A stretch of 64,000 nucleotides of DNA from Glycine soja (GCF_004193775.1 NC_041003.1:49280111-49344110), one strand, 5' to 3'. Shown: positions 12,598 through 25,614, numbered from the stretch's first letter. Notes: a model not told the origin generated them from the sequence alone. Made by a program: numbers and translations.

Positions 12598-15500
12598 CTG
12601 CAATGCATAAGGAAATTTTGAGTTAACTTCTAGACTTTAAGCATCACTTTAAACTCCATTTTGGAGTAAAAGGTTGTTATATAGCCTGAGCCTAGTGTCA
12701 AATTCAATTATGATAGTCATGAACTATCAAATAAACAAGAGGAGTACTCATCAAAAAAAGAAAAAAGAGAGGTGTGATAGCAATACATTTTTTCTAGCAT
12801 AAACTCTTTTCTAACTACCAGTTTATTTTTTTATTGGTAGGAATGAAGATACTATCAACAAATTTACAATAATTGATGCATTCTACTTAATCAACCAAGC
12901 TAGACTCTGTTAACTTTTAACTCCCAAATTTTTTGAATAAGAAGTCAGATTTTAAAAAAAAATTATAATTTTAATGAATTTCAGCTAAGAATAAAGTGTG
13001 GTAGCTAGACAAGTTTTGGCCAAGCAATGAAAAAGGGAAAGAAAAGAGATTGGACCTTATTGGGAGAAAGGTGGATAAGTCACCGGATTGGGCTGGGGCA
13101 ACAACCATTGAATGTGGAAGTGCCTTGGTAGTTAATGGATCACTTGCTAAAGGGAAATGCTGGGCACGTATGATTTGGCTGGTGTGGCTTGTATGATTTG
13201 GCTGAGGTTTGAGTTTTGCATGCAAGGGAAGCAGTGAAGATTGGAGCTGGAGGCACTTCATGGGGGGAAGCTTGGCTTGTTCAGTTGCTCTTTCAGGAAG
13301 ATACTTTTGGCTTGGGATATTGGGATAAGCTTATTTTTGGGGAGTGAGGGGATATTTTGGTAAAGATGTCATCCTTTCTGTAGGGTCCCATTTTTGTTTA
13401 TATGGTCTAGTACTTTGCCATTATTCCGAGACTCTCAGGTGGAGTTAGCCTAATCTTTTTTGGAGCCTATTAAAAATGAACGAATAAGCGTATAGTTAGT
13501 TCTAGGTAGCCCAATTATTTATGGGGAACTCCACCCCTTTTGAATAATACAGCTTTGTTTGTTTTGATTTGAAGAAATTAATGTTTGATGACCGGGGATT
13601 GCTGGAAAATCACAAAATCAACATCCATATCATGAGCTCTATTAGGAAGCTCATCCGCATAAGAATTAAGTTGATTTTTAAAAAACTAACTAAAAAATTA
13701 ATTAAAAATTGAAAAATTAACTTAAAATTAATAGTTAAAAGTCGAAAGCAAATTATAAGTGTTTGACAACTATTGAAATAACTGAAAAATATAAAAAAAA
13801 TATATTTAAAAATAGTATTAAAAAAAATTGAATGAATATTTGAAGGATAAAAAATAAATTAAAAATTAACGTTTTAAAAAATATTACCTCAAATAACATT
13901 TCAATGTTAAAAGTTACTTAAAAAATTTGTTTACTAAACTGTTAAACAAATTTTTTAACTAATAAAAAAATTAAAAACTAACTAAAATTACTTACTAAAC
14001 TTTAATCTCTCAATAAACATGAGATCCTAAAAGATTTATACTATTATTCTATAATAAATTGTCATATATATATATATATATTTATTTGTTATCAAATAAT
14101 AATAATATAAAAATATTTTATATTTTTAGGATATTAACATTAAATTTATTAAATTAGTGCAATATTTTTAAATTATTAGTAAACATGAAAATAAAATTTT
14201 AAACTATTTTTCAATCAAATGTGCTCAAAATGATGTGTTTTGTTTGTTAAGTCAAATTTGGAGAAAGTATTTTTATGATTACATTTTGCATTCCTCACTC
14301 CCCCACAGCAGCTGCATGTGGCCAATGAACTAAGATGTGCTTAGCAGTTAGCACAATGTTATCAACATTCCACCTGAAATAACAACAATATTGTTTCTCT
14401 TCCCAAGCTTGTATAAATCTACATTTTACTGACCAGTTATTTGGAAAGCTATGAAAAATCTATATACATTAAAATATTCTCCAAAGGAATATAATGTTTG
14501 TGCACACCAACATGCATATATATTAGTAAAGATGTCAGATTAACGTGTCTCGTTGTTCTATATGATCACACTACTTTATTTCTTCTCCCTCTGAAAAGAA
14601 TACTTCGTCTTTCTTCAAGTGAATTTCGAATCAATTTTCTAGAAAGAGTTATTCCTAGTATGTTTTGTCCATGTTTACATTCTTCACTCCATTTCCATGC
14701 GCACACACACACTAAAGAGAGGGCATAATAACCAATAATTTAAAAGTAACCACAAGTTAAATATGATTGAATACACATGAGTATGGAGATCTGCTGAACA
14801 AAAAGTCCAATCTAATGATAATCAAAACTCAGTTAAAACATAATGTTTATACGTATGCACATTAAAGCTATACACAAAATTTCAAAGTGAAAAGCCAAGG
14901 GCTTAACAAATTTAATTAGATTGATTTTGAAGATAAATCTATCTAATCATATCATTTTTTTACCATCAAATAATTTAATTTCTAAACTTAAATCTAATTC
15001 AATTATATAAATCTAAATTGATTTGAATTTTCTTAAAAAAATTGATTTGAATTGGGTTGGCATTGTGCTGTGGCAAAAGAACCAGAATGAGGCCCAAACA
15101 TCTTGAAGAGTTTGTCATCATGACACAAAAATGAGGGGATTTCAGTTGGGGTAGTGTAAAGAATTTGATGTCTGTTATAGTACATTTTTATTATTATTAT
15201 TATTGTAATGGAGAGTAACTCTCTATAACTTAGCCTAATATGTTTAGAGTTTTTCATTGACCAGCTTGAGTTATACGGCGATGTAAAAATTTGTGGGTTT
15301 TTTATATCTCTCGAGTTTTGCTTCTTGGTGTGGGATCTAATTCTTGTTCCTAGGTGCTGAATCCTTTACAAGGACCCAATCACTGACTCTACGTAGCAAG
15401 TTTTTGTTGACTTATTGCTAAAATATTTTCCATTAAGGAGGTACTTTATTGTGTTCGATGAGGCAAACTAACAAAACTTCTTTGTTAAGATCAAAACAAA

Positions 15501-16260
15501 ACAAGTGATTGTTTATGTTTGGTATAACAAGGTAGCAGATGCATTGATGTCCAATAAGGTAAGGCATAACAAGAGTCGATTGTTTGGTTTGAATGGAGAG
15601 GTCATCGTTCACGGCTCAATCTTTTAAAATCAAAATGACAAGGTTCTAGATCACATTACAAATAAAGTTTGAACAGTCAAATCACAGTTTTACTAATTTA
15701 AATTGTTTTTTAATTGATTGTTAATTTTATTTTATTTTTTTGGTTTTGTGAGCTATTCGAACCAAACAGCTAATCGATTTTCAATCCAACAGGTCAGTTT
15801 TTAATTTTAAAATTATGATTTAAAAGAAATTAACTTGATCTAACTCAATTTTTATTTATCTCTACTGAGTGCTGACAAATAACGAAAACATTCCATGATT
15901 AATTGGAAATATAAGAAAAATACAAAGTTTAAATAAAAAAATCAAAAAAGGTTTGATTTGTTTAATTAACAGCAGATTATTTTATCAGTAAAAAGATACT
16001 ATGAATTAAAATACAAAGATTCAGACGTTGGAAACTATTAATTTCAAAAATTGATTTGATTGATAAAAATGTATTTAGATATCTCATGATATTTAATAAA
16101 GAAAGTATAATATTACATAATTTTATTTTATTTTCCAAAGGTGAGGAAGAAAAATAATATTTAGAATTTTAAACACGAGATATTTCATATTTGACTTGGA
16201 AAATAGTGTTTTGAAGACAGTAACGAAAAGATAGGGAAATTAGACATAAGAAATGCGATT
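12598..16260. other. Intergenic DNA with unclassified repeat-like blocks
   Basis: A GC-richer block at about 12990-13560 interrupts AT-rich DNA and looks like part of a retroelement or its LTR, but no protein domain can be read through it. The stretch 13640-14030 is AT-rich with partly inverted halves, like a decayed MITE. At 15520-15635 a short open stretch reads YNKVADALMSNK, faintly like the RNase H end of Ty3/gypsy polyproteins. A (TA) run is at 14069-14085. None of these is strong enough for a firm call. Confidence 0.4.
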
Positions 16261-16678
16261 ATAGAGAGCGAATAGAATATTGTTCTTCAGAACTCTGTAG
16301 GCGGATCTCCTTTAGTCCTTTGTCTCCGTTCCGTCGTCAACCCTACCTTTGGATCTGCGTTTGGCCTTCAGGTTCGTCTCTCTTCACTCTCTCTTTCGCT
16401 CTTCCCTTTCCCGAGAAAAGTAGCATTTCCATTTTTTCCCAGCACAAATTCGCAAATCTGCATCTAGAATGGTTGAATCGGGAAAATACATCCCAATAGG
16501 TGTAATCTTGTTGTTATTGTTGTTGTTTTGAAACGTTATGAATCCGAGACGATATCTATGCACGCATTTTCCGTTCACTCTGATGATTTTTTTGGTTTTG
16601 TTTGCTGAAATTGTTATTTTTCAAATTAGGTTTTGAAGTCCGAAGGACGAAGAAGAAGAGATTCCTGACAGCGTAATC

Positions 16679-19600
16679 ATGTTTGGTGTCGTAAGGCGAA
16701 GGGTTGCTTCTGGCAGCCCGTCTCCTTGGGTGAGAGCTCTGTCTTTCTGTCTTTTCTAAACGCTTATGATGAATTTTCAATTTGAATGTGTTTGTGCTAA
16801 TTCATGGATTAAAGTTTAGGTTTAAGTGAAGCTAATACCTGTTTTGCTTTTGTTTCAGTTGCTAGGTCAGTCAGCTCAGAAAATCCGGTCTGGCCCATCA
16901 GTTTCTGCTAGAGCTTCTTCCATTGTGGAAAAAGAGGTGTTTGCCTTAATTTTCTGCATCCTACCCTGTTTATATGCTTTTTCTTTGCATAAATTACTGA
17001 TGGTGTTAAATATGTTTTTTGTACCTGCAAATAAGGCAATGTTAACTTTTAGTCCCTCGAAATATAGTCGTTTGTTTTGTCCCTCGTTTATGGAAACATG
17101 TCATGTGTGGTTTCTACAGATGATTGAATGGAAATCCTCTAGTGTGTTCTCCACACTCAGGCTCTACTATATTAGAAAACTTAGCTTACTCGGTAAGCCA
17201 AAGAGAGGTAAGTACAAAATACAGAGCTCTGAACAGAGCATGTATAGCAGGTATACAAAAGACAAAAATAAAATGTAAGCTACTACTCTAGGTACATCAT
17301 GACCTATTTTCCAACATGTTTAATGTACAACCTGCACAAATAGAATGTGAAATTATTGGGTTGTGCCCTTGGTGGCAAGTTCCTAATCTTGCTTAGTGGT
17401 TGTAATTGTTTTTTATATGATGATATCCTTTGAAGTTTCTTACAACTATTTTTTTTATTATGTTTAACAGATTGTATTTCGTTCAGGCGGATGTGGATTT
17501 GTCCAGAACTTCAGTCATATAACTCCTGGTAATTTTCAGTGCATTTCATTTTAAATATTTTAGATGCTATTGACTTAATTACTTAAATGATTTCTGCAAT
17601 TTTGCAATTTAAATCATAAATTTTATCGTTGTTGCAGGAAGCTGGATTAATTCAAAGCCTATGAGGTTTGTGGCACCATTTAATTGTCCTAAGTATTGCT
17701 TTAGGATTCTATTTAATTTAATTTATGTAAAAAAGTTTGGCTCAGAAATAGGAAAATGAGATTGTAAAGGTGCCCTTGTTTAAGAATTTTGGTTTTCTTT
17801 AATCTTTTCCTTGAAAATAACAAATACATCTGAAAACATGTTTGTTATATAGAAAAGCTTAAAATTAGCTGGACTCTGGAAACTTAAGATCAAGCTCTCC
17901 AACCAGACTTTCAAATGTTAGAATTAGGTTTGGAAGCTTCAACAACATTCTTATTGTTTAAATGTTAGAAGTTATAACAAAAATGAAAGTACTGTAGAAA
18001 CGTTTACTGGCTTCAGGAGGAATTAATGAATTGGTAAAAAAAATAGTAAGAAAATGAGAATATTAAATTGTTTTCAAATTCTTAGCCGATTGAATGATTC
18101 AAATCCTTAATTTTAGTTATGACAAATTTGGTTGTACTAATATTTCCTTGCCTTTTTTCAGTATTATTTAGCTGCAAATTTTTCACTTTTTCTGGTATGT
18201 TGCTAAGGCTATAGCTTTTTTTTTTTGGAAGGCAGAAAATATAATATTATTAATAAGAGCAATAGTACCAGAGGTACTTAAAGAGAATTACAACAGCAGC
18301 TATGCTGCCAGCCTCCCAAAAAGAAAAAACCCATCACAAGTCCCCCCAACAGACCAGACCATCCGAATTAACCAAAGGCCTCCACAAGATTGGAAGACCA
18401 ATGGTTAAAAGGAATATTAAAATCTTTATCTCTAGCTTTATACCAGGACCAAGCTAGGAATAAGGCGTCCTCCATCACTTTGGAAGATACAAAAGGAATA
18501 CCCTGAAAAATCAGTAAATTCCTATGCTTCCAAATAGCAAAAGTTAGAGCAATCCACCAACCACACCATCTAGAATGGTGTCTCCCTACATCTAAACCAT
18601 CACAAAATAAGCTGAAGTGGCTTGCTGGAGAAGCAGGGAAAACTCCAGAAACCTGAATCCACCGCTAAGGCTATAGCTTATGCACATAAGTATTCATATC
18701 ATGTGGTCATCTTTATATTGAAAACCAAGTATTTAAAATTAGTGGTGTTATTAAATATTAAGGGAATTGGATGTCCCAAGATATAAGTTTGAAATGAACT
18801 TTTTTTTTTCAAGAAAAAAGTAAGCAGACACTAAGCATTTTCTGTATTCTTCTAGTTTCATTTCAATCATTTGTACTCAATCAAATTCTGTTGATGATCT
18901 TTTCACATTGAGTTCCGGGGGTGCAATAATGACGAATCATTAATTAATGATCGGATGGAATGGAAAGTAGTTACAATTTCTTATCCACAGTGATGCAGTT
19001 CTGATATTGCCCTATTGCTGCTCTGTAGGGTGGTCATTCATCCAGAGGCAACTGTTCGAACTTGGGGGCGTCTATTTTCTTCAGAAAGTGGTGAGATATT
19101 GACGTGCCTATGCTTCTATAATTCAAGTTTCTTTTATCTCATGCATATCATATCAAAAAATGTTTTAACTCTGAAAGTGGAGACAATCCATGGTTATGAT
19201 ATATTATTGCATGGCTGTAATTTCTGAAATTTAGCTACAGTATTTTTGTTTATTGTAAAGGAATATAGAGTATATTTTATATTTGTTTGAAAATATAGAA
19301 CATCTAGTAAGATTTAGTATGGTTAGAATGAAGACAATCCTTGTGTCCATTGATTTCATAATTTTCATCTTGGTTTTGTAGTCATGTACATTCTACAATC
19401 TACATCACTACATATTTTGAACAATTCTTTTCTACAATCTAAAATAGCTGTATAGCTTGTATTAGGACACCATAGTTTTGCATATTCTGGTGCGGACTTG
19501 TATATATAACAGTACCCCTTGTACTGCTATTTTAATATATATTATAATATTACTTTTGCTGATACAAAAAATTGTAGGAATTTTGTGTATGTTCTAAATT

Positions 19601-22374
19601 CTGGTTTCACTTTATTTGTTTGAGTCTAGAGTCTAGGATCTAGGATCTAGGACCAAATTTGTACTCTTGGGAAGTGTAAGGTTTGATTAATACACCATTC
19701 ATTATCTGGCATTTATATTAACTTGTTTTATTTTGGCTTTTGATCGCCAATATTTTTTAGATTGCTAATGTTATTTATATTTGTAATAAAGGAGACACGG
19801 TTGATGTTGTGGTTCCTCCTTTGGCTGAATCTATCTCTGATGGAACTCTGGCACAATTTTTGAAGAGTATGTTATCTTGTGTATTTTTTGTTGTCGTCTA
19901 TTTCAATTGTTAATTTTATTAATTATTGGTGATTGACTGTCGTGTTTTGATTTGTTATATGGGAGCAGGGCCTGGTGACAGGGTTAATGCTGACGAGCCT
20001 ATTGCTCAAATTGAAACAGATAAGGTGCTATGTCGGAACAGCATGCAAATGTTTTTGAAGGATTTTGATGGTTATAAACAACATTTAATTTTCTTGATTT
20101 CCAAATAATTAATGCTGTATTTTGTTTTTATTCCTTAATTAGGTGACAATTGATGTTTCAAGTCCTGAGTCAGGCGTGATTCTAAAGGTACAGTTTCATA
20201 GATTTAAATTGTTTTATTCTCCTCAAACCACCTCGAAATGATAGAAATTATTACTCTCTTCTATCTCCTTTCTCTTTTATTAAATTTGGCTTGGGTGATC
20301 TATTTAATGATTTGCAGCTTCTAGCCAACGAAGGTGATACTGTTGAGCCAGGTAACAAGATAGCAATCATTTCAAGGTCTGCTGATGCAACTCACGTTGC
20401 CCCATCTGAGACTATATCTGAGAAAGCTGCTCCTCAGCCAACCCAAAAGGTTAGCGAGGAGAAGAAAGCCCCGAAAGTTGAAACTGCTCCTGCTAAAGAG
20501 AAGCCCAAAACACCTCCTGCCACTCTGAAGTCTCCCACTGAGCCCCAGCTTCCTCCTAAAGAAAGAGAAAGACGAGTGAGGCATTGTGATTTTTGGTCGT
20601 ACCTGAATTATATTTAGCAACCATGAAAGTTGTTTTAATGCTTCCTTTGTTATCAAAGGTTCCTATGACAAGGCTTCGGAAACGAGTTGCTACACGGCTG
20701 AAAGATTCCCAAAACACATTTGCTATGCTGACTACCTTCAATGAAGTTGATATGTAAGTTTTGTTGATTGTCAAATTGTAGCATTAGATTTTCATATTGC
20801 TCAAGCTGGATGTTTTTTCCCCGATGTGTGCATCAAAATTCACTATTACTTTATTTGGTGATGGTTCTAATGGAACACGGTTGTCTAAATTTAATTAAGT
20901 TCTCAATCCATGGTCTGTCCTCTACAGCTATGGTACATTGGAGTCATTACATTTCTGTAGATTTTTCTTGGTCTTTGTGAGATCAACAAACCTGTTATGC
21001 ATTCTCTCAAATTCACTATTATGTATTCTCTCCCTTATTGCTCTGCTCTTAATGATAGGACTAATTTGATGAAGCTCCGTTCTGATTATAAGGATGCTTT
21101 TGTTGAAAAGCATGGAGTCAAATTGGGGCTTATGTCTGGCTTTGTCAAAGTATGTTTTCTAATTACTGAAATATAAACTAGCTGGGCTTTCTCCTTTGAT
21201 TTCCTCATACTTTTTATGGTCTCCATGTTAGGCTGCTGTCAATGCACTCCAACATCAGCCGATTGTCAATGCAGTCATTGATGGTGATGATATTATATAC
21301 AGAGATTATATAGATATCAGCATAGCTGTTGGTACTCCAAAGGTTTTTATCAGCCACCTTTATCTTTTCTCTTTTACTTTGTTTATGTAGAGAAATCAAT
21401 CAATCATTATACTATACTTTTGATGAAACTTAGCCATTTGCGATTGACTTATGTCAACTATTGTCATGGCTATGGAGCTAATTTACAAGTTATCTAGTAT
21501 ATAGTGTCTAATTTAGCAATTTTTTACATGGCTATGAAAATTATCAACATGCATGTTGTATTTGAACAAATATTGACCCTCAATTGCCATTCCAGGGCCT
21601 TGTTGTACCGGTTATCCGCAATGCTGATACCATGAACTTTGCTGATATAGAAAAGCAGATTAATACTTTTGCAAAGAAGGCAAATGATGGATCTTTATCA
21701 ATTGATGAGATGGCTGGAGGCACTCTTACAATATCCAATGGTGGTGTTTATGGAAGCCTTTTGAGTACCCCTATTATCAACCCTCCTCAGGTTTGGAAGT
21801 TCTACTGAGATAAATATTATTATTTTTTTTTTCTTTAATTTTGTAAGACATTCTTTGATATGTTTTGAAGTTGCTTCTTTGTGTATATGATAGTACTTAA
21901 TCATTGATTCCTTTCTTCTATCTTAGTAGGTTCAAGCATTGTTTGTCATTAATGAAAATGGCCATTATTTGTCACCCGTAACTCTTCAAAATGCAATTTG
22001 TTTTCACAGAAGGATCAATTTAATTCTAAATATCAAGCCAAATATTCTGATCTATTCCCTTACTAGTTAAATTTGTATAATTGTTTTTTTTTAATGATGC
22101 TAATCATTGTGAACAATTTGTATAATAGAATATGAAATTAATTATTTAGAAATAAAACTGATGCAGTTTTTGTTCTTGGCAGTCTGCAATCTTGGGTATG
22201 CATTCCATAGTGAGCCGTCCAACGGTTGTTGGAGGAAATATTGTCCCAAGACCAATGATGTACGTGGCTCTAACATATGACCACAGAATTATTGATGGAA
22301 GAGAGGCCGTGTTCTTTCTGCGACGCATCAAAGATATTGTGGAGGATCCTCGCAGGCTTCTGCTTGACATATGA
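16679..22374 (+). CDS. DLST: Dihydrolipoyllysine succinyltransferase (2-oxoglutarate dehydrogenase E2), mitochondrial, 464 aa
   Basis: E2 of the 2-oxoglutarate dehydrogenase complex transfers succinyl groups from E1 to CoA through a swinging lipoyl arm in the mitochondrial TCA cycle. Exons: 16679-16729, 16859-16936, 17471-17528, 17638-17665, 19029-19090, 19792-19866, 19969-20024, 20143-20187, 20318-20575, 20659-20753, 21059-21149, 21232-21342, 21596-21790, 22183-22374 (1395 bp). Residues 1 to about 90 form an Arg/Ser-rich presequence ending near [12 protein letters not shown]. The lipoyl domain begins [20 protein letters not shown] and has its lipoyl lysine in ETDKVTID (K about 136). An Ala/Pro/Lys-rich linker follows. 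The catalytic domain ends with [13 protein letters not shown] (His about 435, Asp about 439). As in other eukaryotic E2o proteins, no clear E3-binding domain separates linker and core. The length equals the Arabidopsis protein as I recall it. A 5' UTR intron is likely (16372-16629, CAG/GTTCG to TTAG). Confidence 0.95.
18218..18663 (-). mobile_element. 5'-truncated LINE in OGDC-E2 intron 4
   Basis: A 446-bp insertion in minus orientation starts, on the plus strand, with a poly-T run (the poly-A tail) and is flanked by the perfect 16-bp duplication GCTAAGGCTATAGCTT at 18202-18217 and 18664-18679. Read on the minus strand it encodes the end of a non-LTR reverse-transcriptase ORF, including [15 protein letters not shown], followed by a 3' UTR. 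The truncation and duplication are the standard result of target-primed reverse transcription. The perfect duplication suggests a recent insertion. Confidence 0.9.
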
Positions 22375-23568
22375 AGTGAACCTCTAATTTTAAATGGAGT
22401 AAATTAAACCTCAAAATTCAAATACCATAATGGGTACCCTTTGGTTTGGATTTTGAATTGCGGCTGTCCGTAATTTATAATCTGTAATGAGCAAACTCTT
22501 TAGGATCATATCCCAATTTCCGTTCGATATTAATTCAGCATGTTTGTGTTTTTTCTACCCGCTATTCCTCTCATTTAATATGAAGAGGGTCACAGTTTTT
22601 GGCTACAAAATTGTTGTATGAAACGACTATGAACTATACTGTAGGGATTGCCCCCGAAGTAATAATGCGATCTCTTTTCATAGCATTATATTCTACACTA
22701 TTTTTTAGCGGAAAATTTTCAGATACATCTCATCATGGGTCCAAGGAATCGGGGGTGATATAATATGGCACGCACATGTAGTCAAGTGATTCTGGCAATA
22801 ATATACTGCCGTTACTTCTTCTTCTTCGTATCCCATTGTCCAGAGGCTCTTCGCTATGCGAAGGTGTGGGGGAGGAATATTGTACGCAGCCTTACCCTTG
22901 CATATGCAAAGAGGCTGTTTCCGGATTCGAGCCCATGACCAACAAGTCACCAAGGCACAACTTTAACGTTGCACCAGGGCTCGCCCTCCAATAATATACT
23001 GTCGTAATTAAATAAATTTCTTCTAAAATTCCCGTGTTTTGTGCTACTTAGCCCATAAAAAGTTGTCTCTATCAGTTAATATTATTATGGAAAAAATGCC
23101 ATATTTACTTATTCTGTTAATATTCTTTTATTCAAGAGCTTTATCAGTAAAATATGCATATGTACCGCATACACTACTAGTGAATAGCCTATGCTAAGGG
23201 TAATATGCAAAAAAAATCAGGGTCAAAAGTCTTCGGATTAACAAGGTTAGTTAATCTCAAGAAAAACTGAAAAGAGAGGTAATTGATAATTGAATTGGGA
23301 AGGTAGAGATTACTTAAGCTTGCAGGCCATATTCAGTTTTATTCTCATCAAACGTGTTGCCACTGTTTCCCCTTGTTCAAAGTTATTCTGTGCTCCCTGC
23401 GTCTTGGAATGGAAAGCATGGCATAATTCGTTGCCTAACCTCACAAGTCTCCAAAGCCGCTTATAAACACATAGTACTCAAAGTCAAAATAAAGAGTTTG
23501 TTTTTTTTTTATGCAGGCTCTCATCTTACCTCCACCCCTGAAATCAACATTCAAGAAGTTATACAAAG
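22375..23568. other. OGDC-E2 3' UTR, SINE and BAP31-like leader
   Basis: The left part is the likely 3' UTR of OGDC-E2, the middle is a SINE (22809-22988), and the right part from about 23290 is presumably promoter and 5' UTR of the BAP31-like gene. No other gene was seen. Confidence 0.55.
22809..22988 (-). mobile_element. tRNA-derived SINE (Au-SINE type)
   Basis: A 180-bp element in minus orientation carries, on the minus strand, an A-box-like TGGTGCAACGTTAAAG and a B-box-like GGGCTCGAATCC. These are followed by the body AACAGCCTCTTTGCATATGC and GGTAAGGCTGCGTACAAT, which I recognise from the plant Au family of SINEs. Its 3' part contains the small hairpin TTCGCATAGCGAA. It is flanked by a perfect 13-bp duplication CAATAATATACTG at 22796-22808 and 22989-23001, and the match extends imperfectly beyond. 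It is a pol III-type retroposon, not a functional tRNA gene. Confidence 0.92.
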
Positions 23569-24449
23569 ATGATACAACTTTTATTCATACTTTTGATGAT
23601 CCAAATAGCATTCATCTTAATATTATCTTTTGCAAATCCAATACGAAAATTGGTGGTGATAGGGCTCGACCTTTTGAAGCAGGGGAGGGGCCCCTTAGTC
23701 ACAAAAACTGTGGCAGCAACTATGTGTGTGGTCTTGAGCTCCACCGTGTATACTATAACCAAAATCCAAAAACGTTCAAAGGATGCTAGCATAGTTAATC
23801 CAACTGATGAGGTGTTGATGGCACATCGTCTCTTGGAAGCAGCTTTCTTGGGTAATTATTCAAAAAATTAAATTCCTTGTTTGCTTACAAAGTTACAATA
23901 CCAGCATTACTATTTTTGTTACACACAGAAAAAAGAAAATAGTTACTTACCCCACATGTGTACTAGTGTATGCATCTGTTTAGTTTCATAACATCTCTGA
24001 AAGGTGACATGAAGGTTGAAATCATCAAATTTTCACCATGAAATGTCCAACAATAAAACATTGATTGTTTGAAGAGGTTATATTTAGTTTTGAAGATGTG
24101 CTAACTAAAAGTAGCTTTAGCATATGTTTGCCATTACTCATGCTTAGCCTAGCCAATGCATTTCATTTATTCAGACCTGGGCACCAAATGAATTCTAATA
24201 CGTATCAATGAAGATAGATTTCTTTTTGGCACTTTTTCTGATATATAAAATGGTTATTATTGGGCAGGATTCTCTCTGTTCCTTGGATTGGTTATCGACA
24301 GACAACATTATTATATTAGAGAGATTAATTTACTAAGGAAGAACCTGGAAACATGGAAAAAACGAAATCACAATCATGACTCCTTAAAGAGAAGAGTGGA
24401 AACTGAGAAGCCAAATCCCAAAGGTCGAGCTCAAGTAAGCGGAAAGTGA
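23569..24449 (+). CDS. BAP31-like ER membrane protein, short form, 154 aa
   Basis: BAP31/BAP29 proteins are ER-resident membrane proteins that help sort and quality-control cargo. Two exons, 23569-23851 and 24268-24449, give 465 bp. The N-terminal helix (residues 2-20) leads to NPIRKLVVIGLDLLKQGRGP. A second helix follows around residues 41-62, then the plant signature NPTDEVLMAHRLLEAAFLG. A third helix is FSLFLGLVIDRQHYY and a basic cytosolic tail is INLLRKNLETWKKRN. The product is shorter than the roughly 200-220 aa usual in plants: the coiled-coil tail is largely missing. The last coding bases, GCTCAA/GTAAGC, resemble a splice donor, so a longer spliced form with a downstream exon is possible; none was recognised before the convergent STIG1 gene. 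Confidence 0.82.
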
Positions 24450-25020
24450 GACAGAGTTTGCAAATAACCAATGTCCTGAAAAGGGAAAAAATCTGAAGGA
24501 GGCCATGAACTGTCTTGAAGCATGAAAATGTTGCATGTACTTGTATGAATGTGCAATGCTCAGAATTGAATTGAACTGAATATACATACATAAAAATTGT
24601 TCTAATTGTGTCTGTAAATGATTTATTTTATTTTTTATGTAACAACTACAGAAAACAAATAAGTTCAAATTTGAAGATGTGTGAGCATTCATATATAAGA
24701 ATTTGTCATTTTTATACTAGATATTTAAATGATCGATAAAAGTACTTTAAAATGTCTTAATCTCATAATACTAATAATTCAACCACTATCAGCCAACAAT
24801 AACCAGGAAGTTACTCGGTAATAATGTTCTTTGTTCTTTCTCATATAAAATTGGCATGCTTTTCTACTAACATAGAAAGCATCATATGTAACTGCAACAT
24901 CGTGAAACACAAACAGTTGCACATGAAAACCTTAAAGGCTTAAATACTTATTGTAAAATAACAAAAACACAAACTTCAAACCAGGGGGGAGGTAACCATG
25001 AGACCCCATTACAATAATAC
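24450..25020. other. Convergent 3' intergenic region
   Basis: This region carries the 3' ends of the BAP31-like (+) and STIG1-like (-) genes. It is AT-rich and no gene was seen in it. Confidence 0.5.
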
Positions 25021-25614
25021 TTAATCCATTGCAGGTTGGTAATCCAGTGGCTGCGGTGACTTCGCTGGAGGCACCGGAGGGAACACCGGAGGGAACAATG
25101 GTGATGGTGATACTGATACTGGTGGTCGCAGTGACGGTGACACAGGCCGTGATGGCGACACGGGCGACACTGGTGGTGGTGATGGCACTGCTTGCTCAAA
25201 GGCACACGATCCAAATACGCATAACCTCCCAAAGGGGCATACTCTTCCACACCTACCACAGTTGAAAAGGTTCAAATTTGTGTTTAAGCACAAACGGTTG
25301 CAGCATTGACGATTAAATGTGCACCTAACCCCACATAACCCACAGTTTTCTCTATCTGAAGTCACATCCACACAACGGTCTCCACAGCACATAGACCTTG
25401 GTGGAAACTCTCCTCTGCTACATATAAGTGGTCTTCCCCTGCATCCAATGATTTGGTTTTCATCTTTCAGCTCCATCAATGATGTTGATGAAGAAGATGA
25501 GGCATCAGTGACATTCTCATGCCCTTCTTTTGGTGTTGGATTTCCCTCTATTTTGATCAGCAACAGCACAAAAACCAATGTAACAAGAGCTGAAGATAGT
25601 GCTCTTAGACTCAT
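25021..25614 (-). CDS. STIG1 family secreted Cys-rich protein, 197 aa
   Basis: STIG1 proteins are secreted apoplastic Cys-rich proteins, first known from stigma exudate, where members promote pollen-tube growth. This single-exon ORF starts at MSLRALSSALVTLVFVLLL, a clear signal peptide (about residues 1-24). After an acidic Ser-rich spacer comes the Cys-rich domain with 16 cysteines, including MCCGDRCVDVTSDRENCGLC, QCCNRLCLNT and NCGRCGRVCPFG. The C-terminal quarter is an unusual Pro/Ser/Val-rich tail (PPVSPVSPSRPVSP and PPVFPPVPP). The start at 25614 is chosen because the signal peptide begins there; longer starts in the same frame would read through the (AT)n tract. It neighbours GGP on the same strand, as I recall for Arabidopsis STIG1-like and VTC5. 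Confidence 0.88.
   Translation of the reverse strand: MSLRALSSALVTLVFVLLLIKIEGNPTPKEGHENVTDASSSSSTSLMELKDENQIIGCRGRPLICSRGEFPPRSMCCGDRCVDVTSDRENCGLCGVRCTFNRQCCNRLCLNTNLNLFNCGRCGRVCPFGRLCVFGSCAFEQAVPSPPPVSPVSPSRPVSPSLRPPVSVSPSPLFPPVFPPVPPAKSPQPLDYQPAMD

Noticed and set aside
15520..15635. Possible Ty3/gypsy RNase H relic (YNKVADALMSNK)
   Set aside because: The match is short and no other retroelement domain or LTR pair is seen around it.
18620..18650. miR164-like word (TGGAGAAGCAGGG)
   Set aside because: It lies inside the LINE insertion, lacks the full miRNA sequence and has no pairing arm.
22809..22988. Functional tRNA gene
   Set aside because: A and B boxes belong to a SINE with target duplications; no tRNA cloverleaf is formed.
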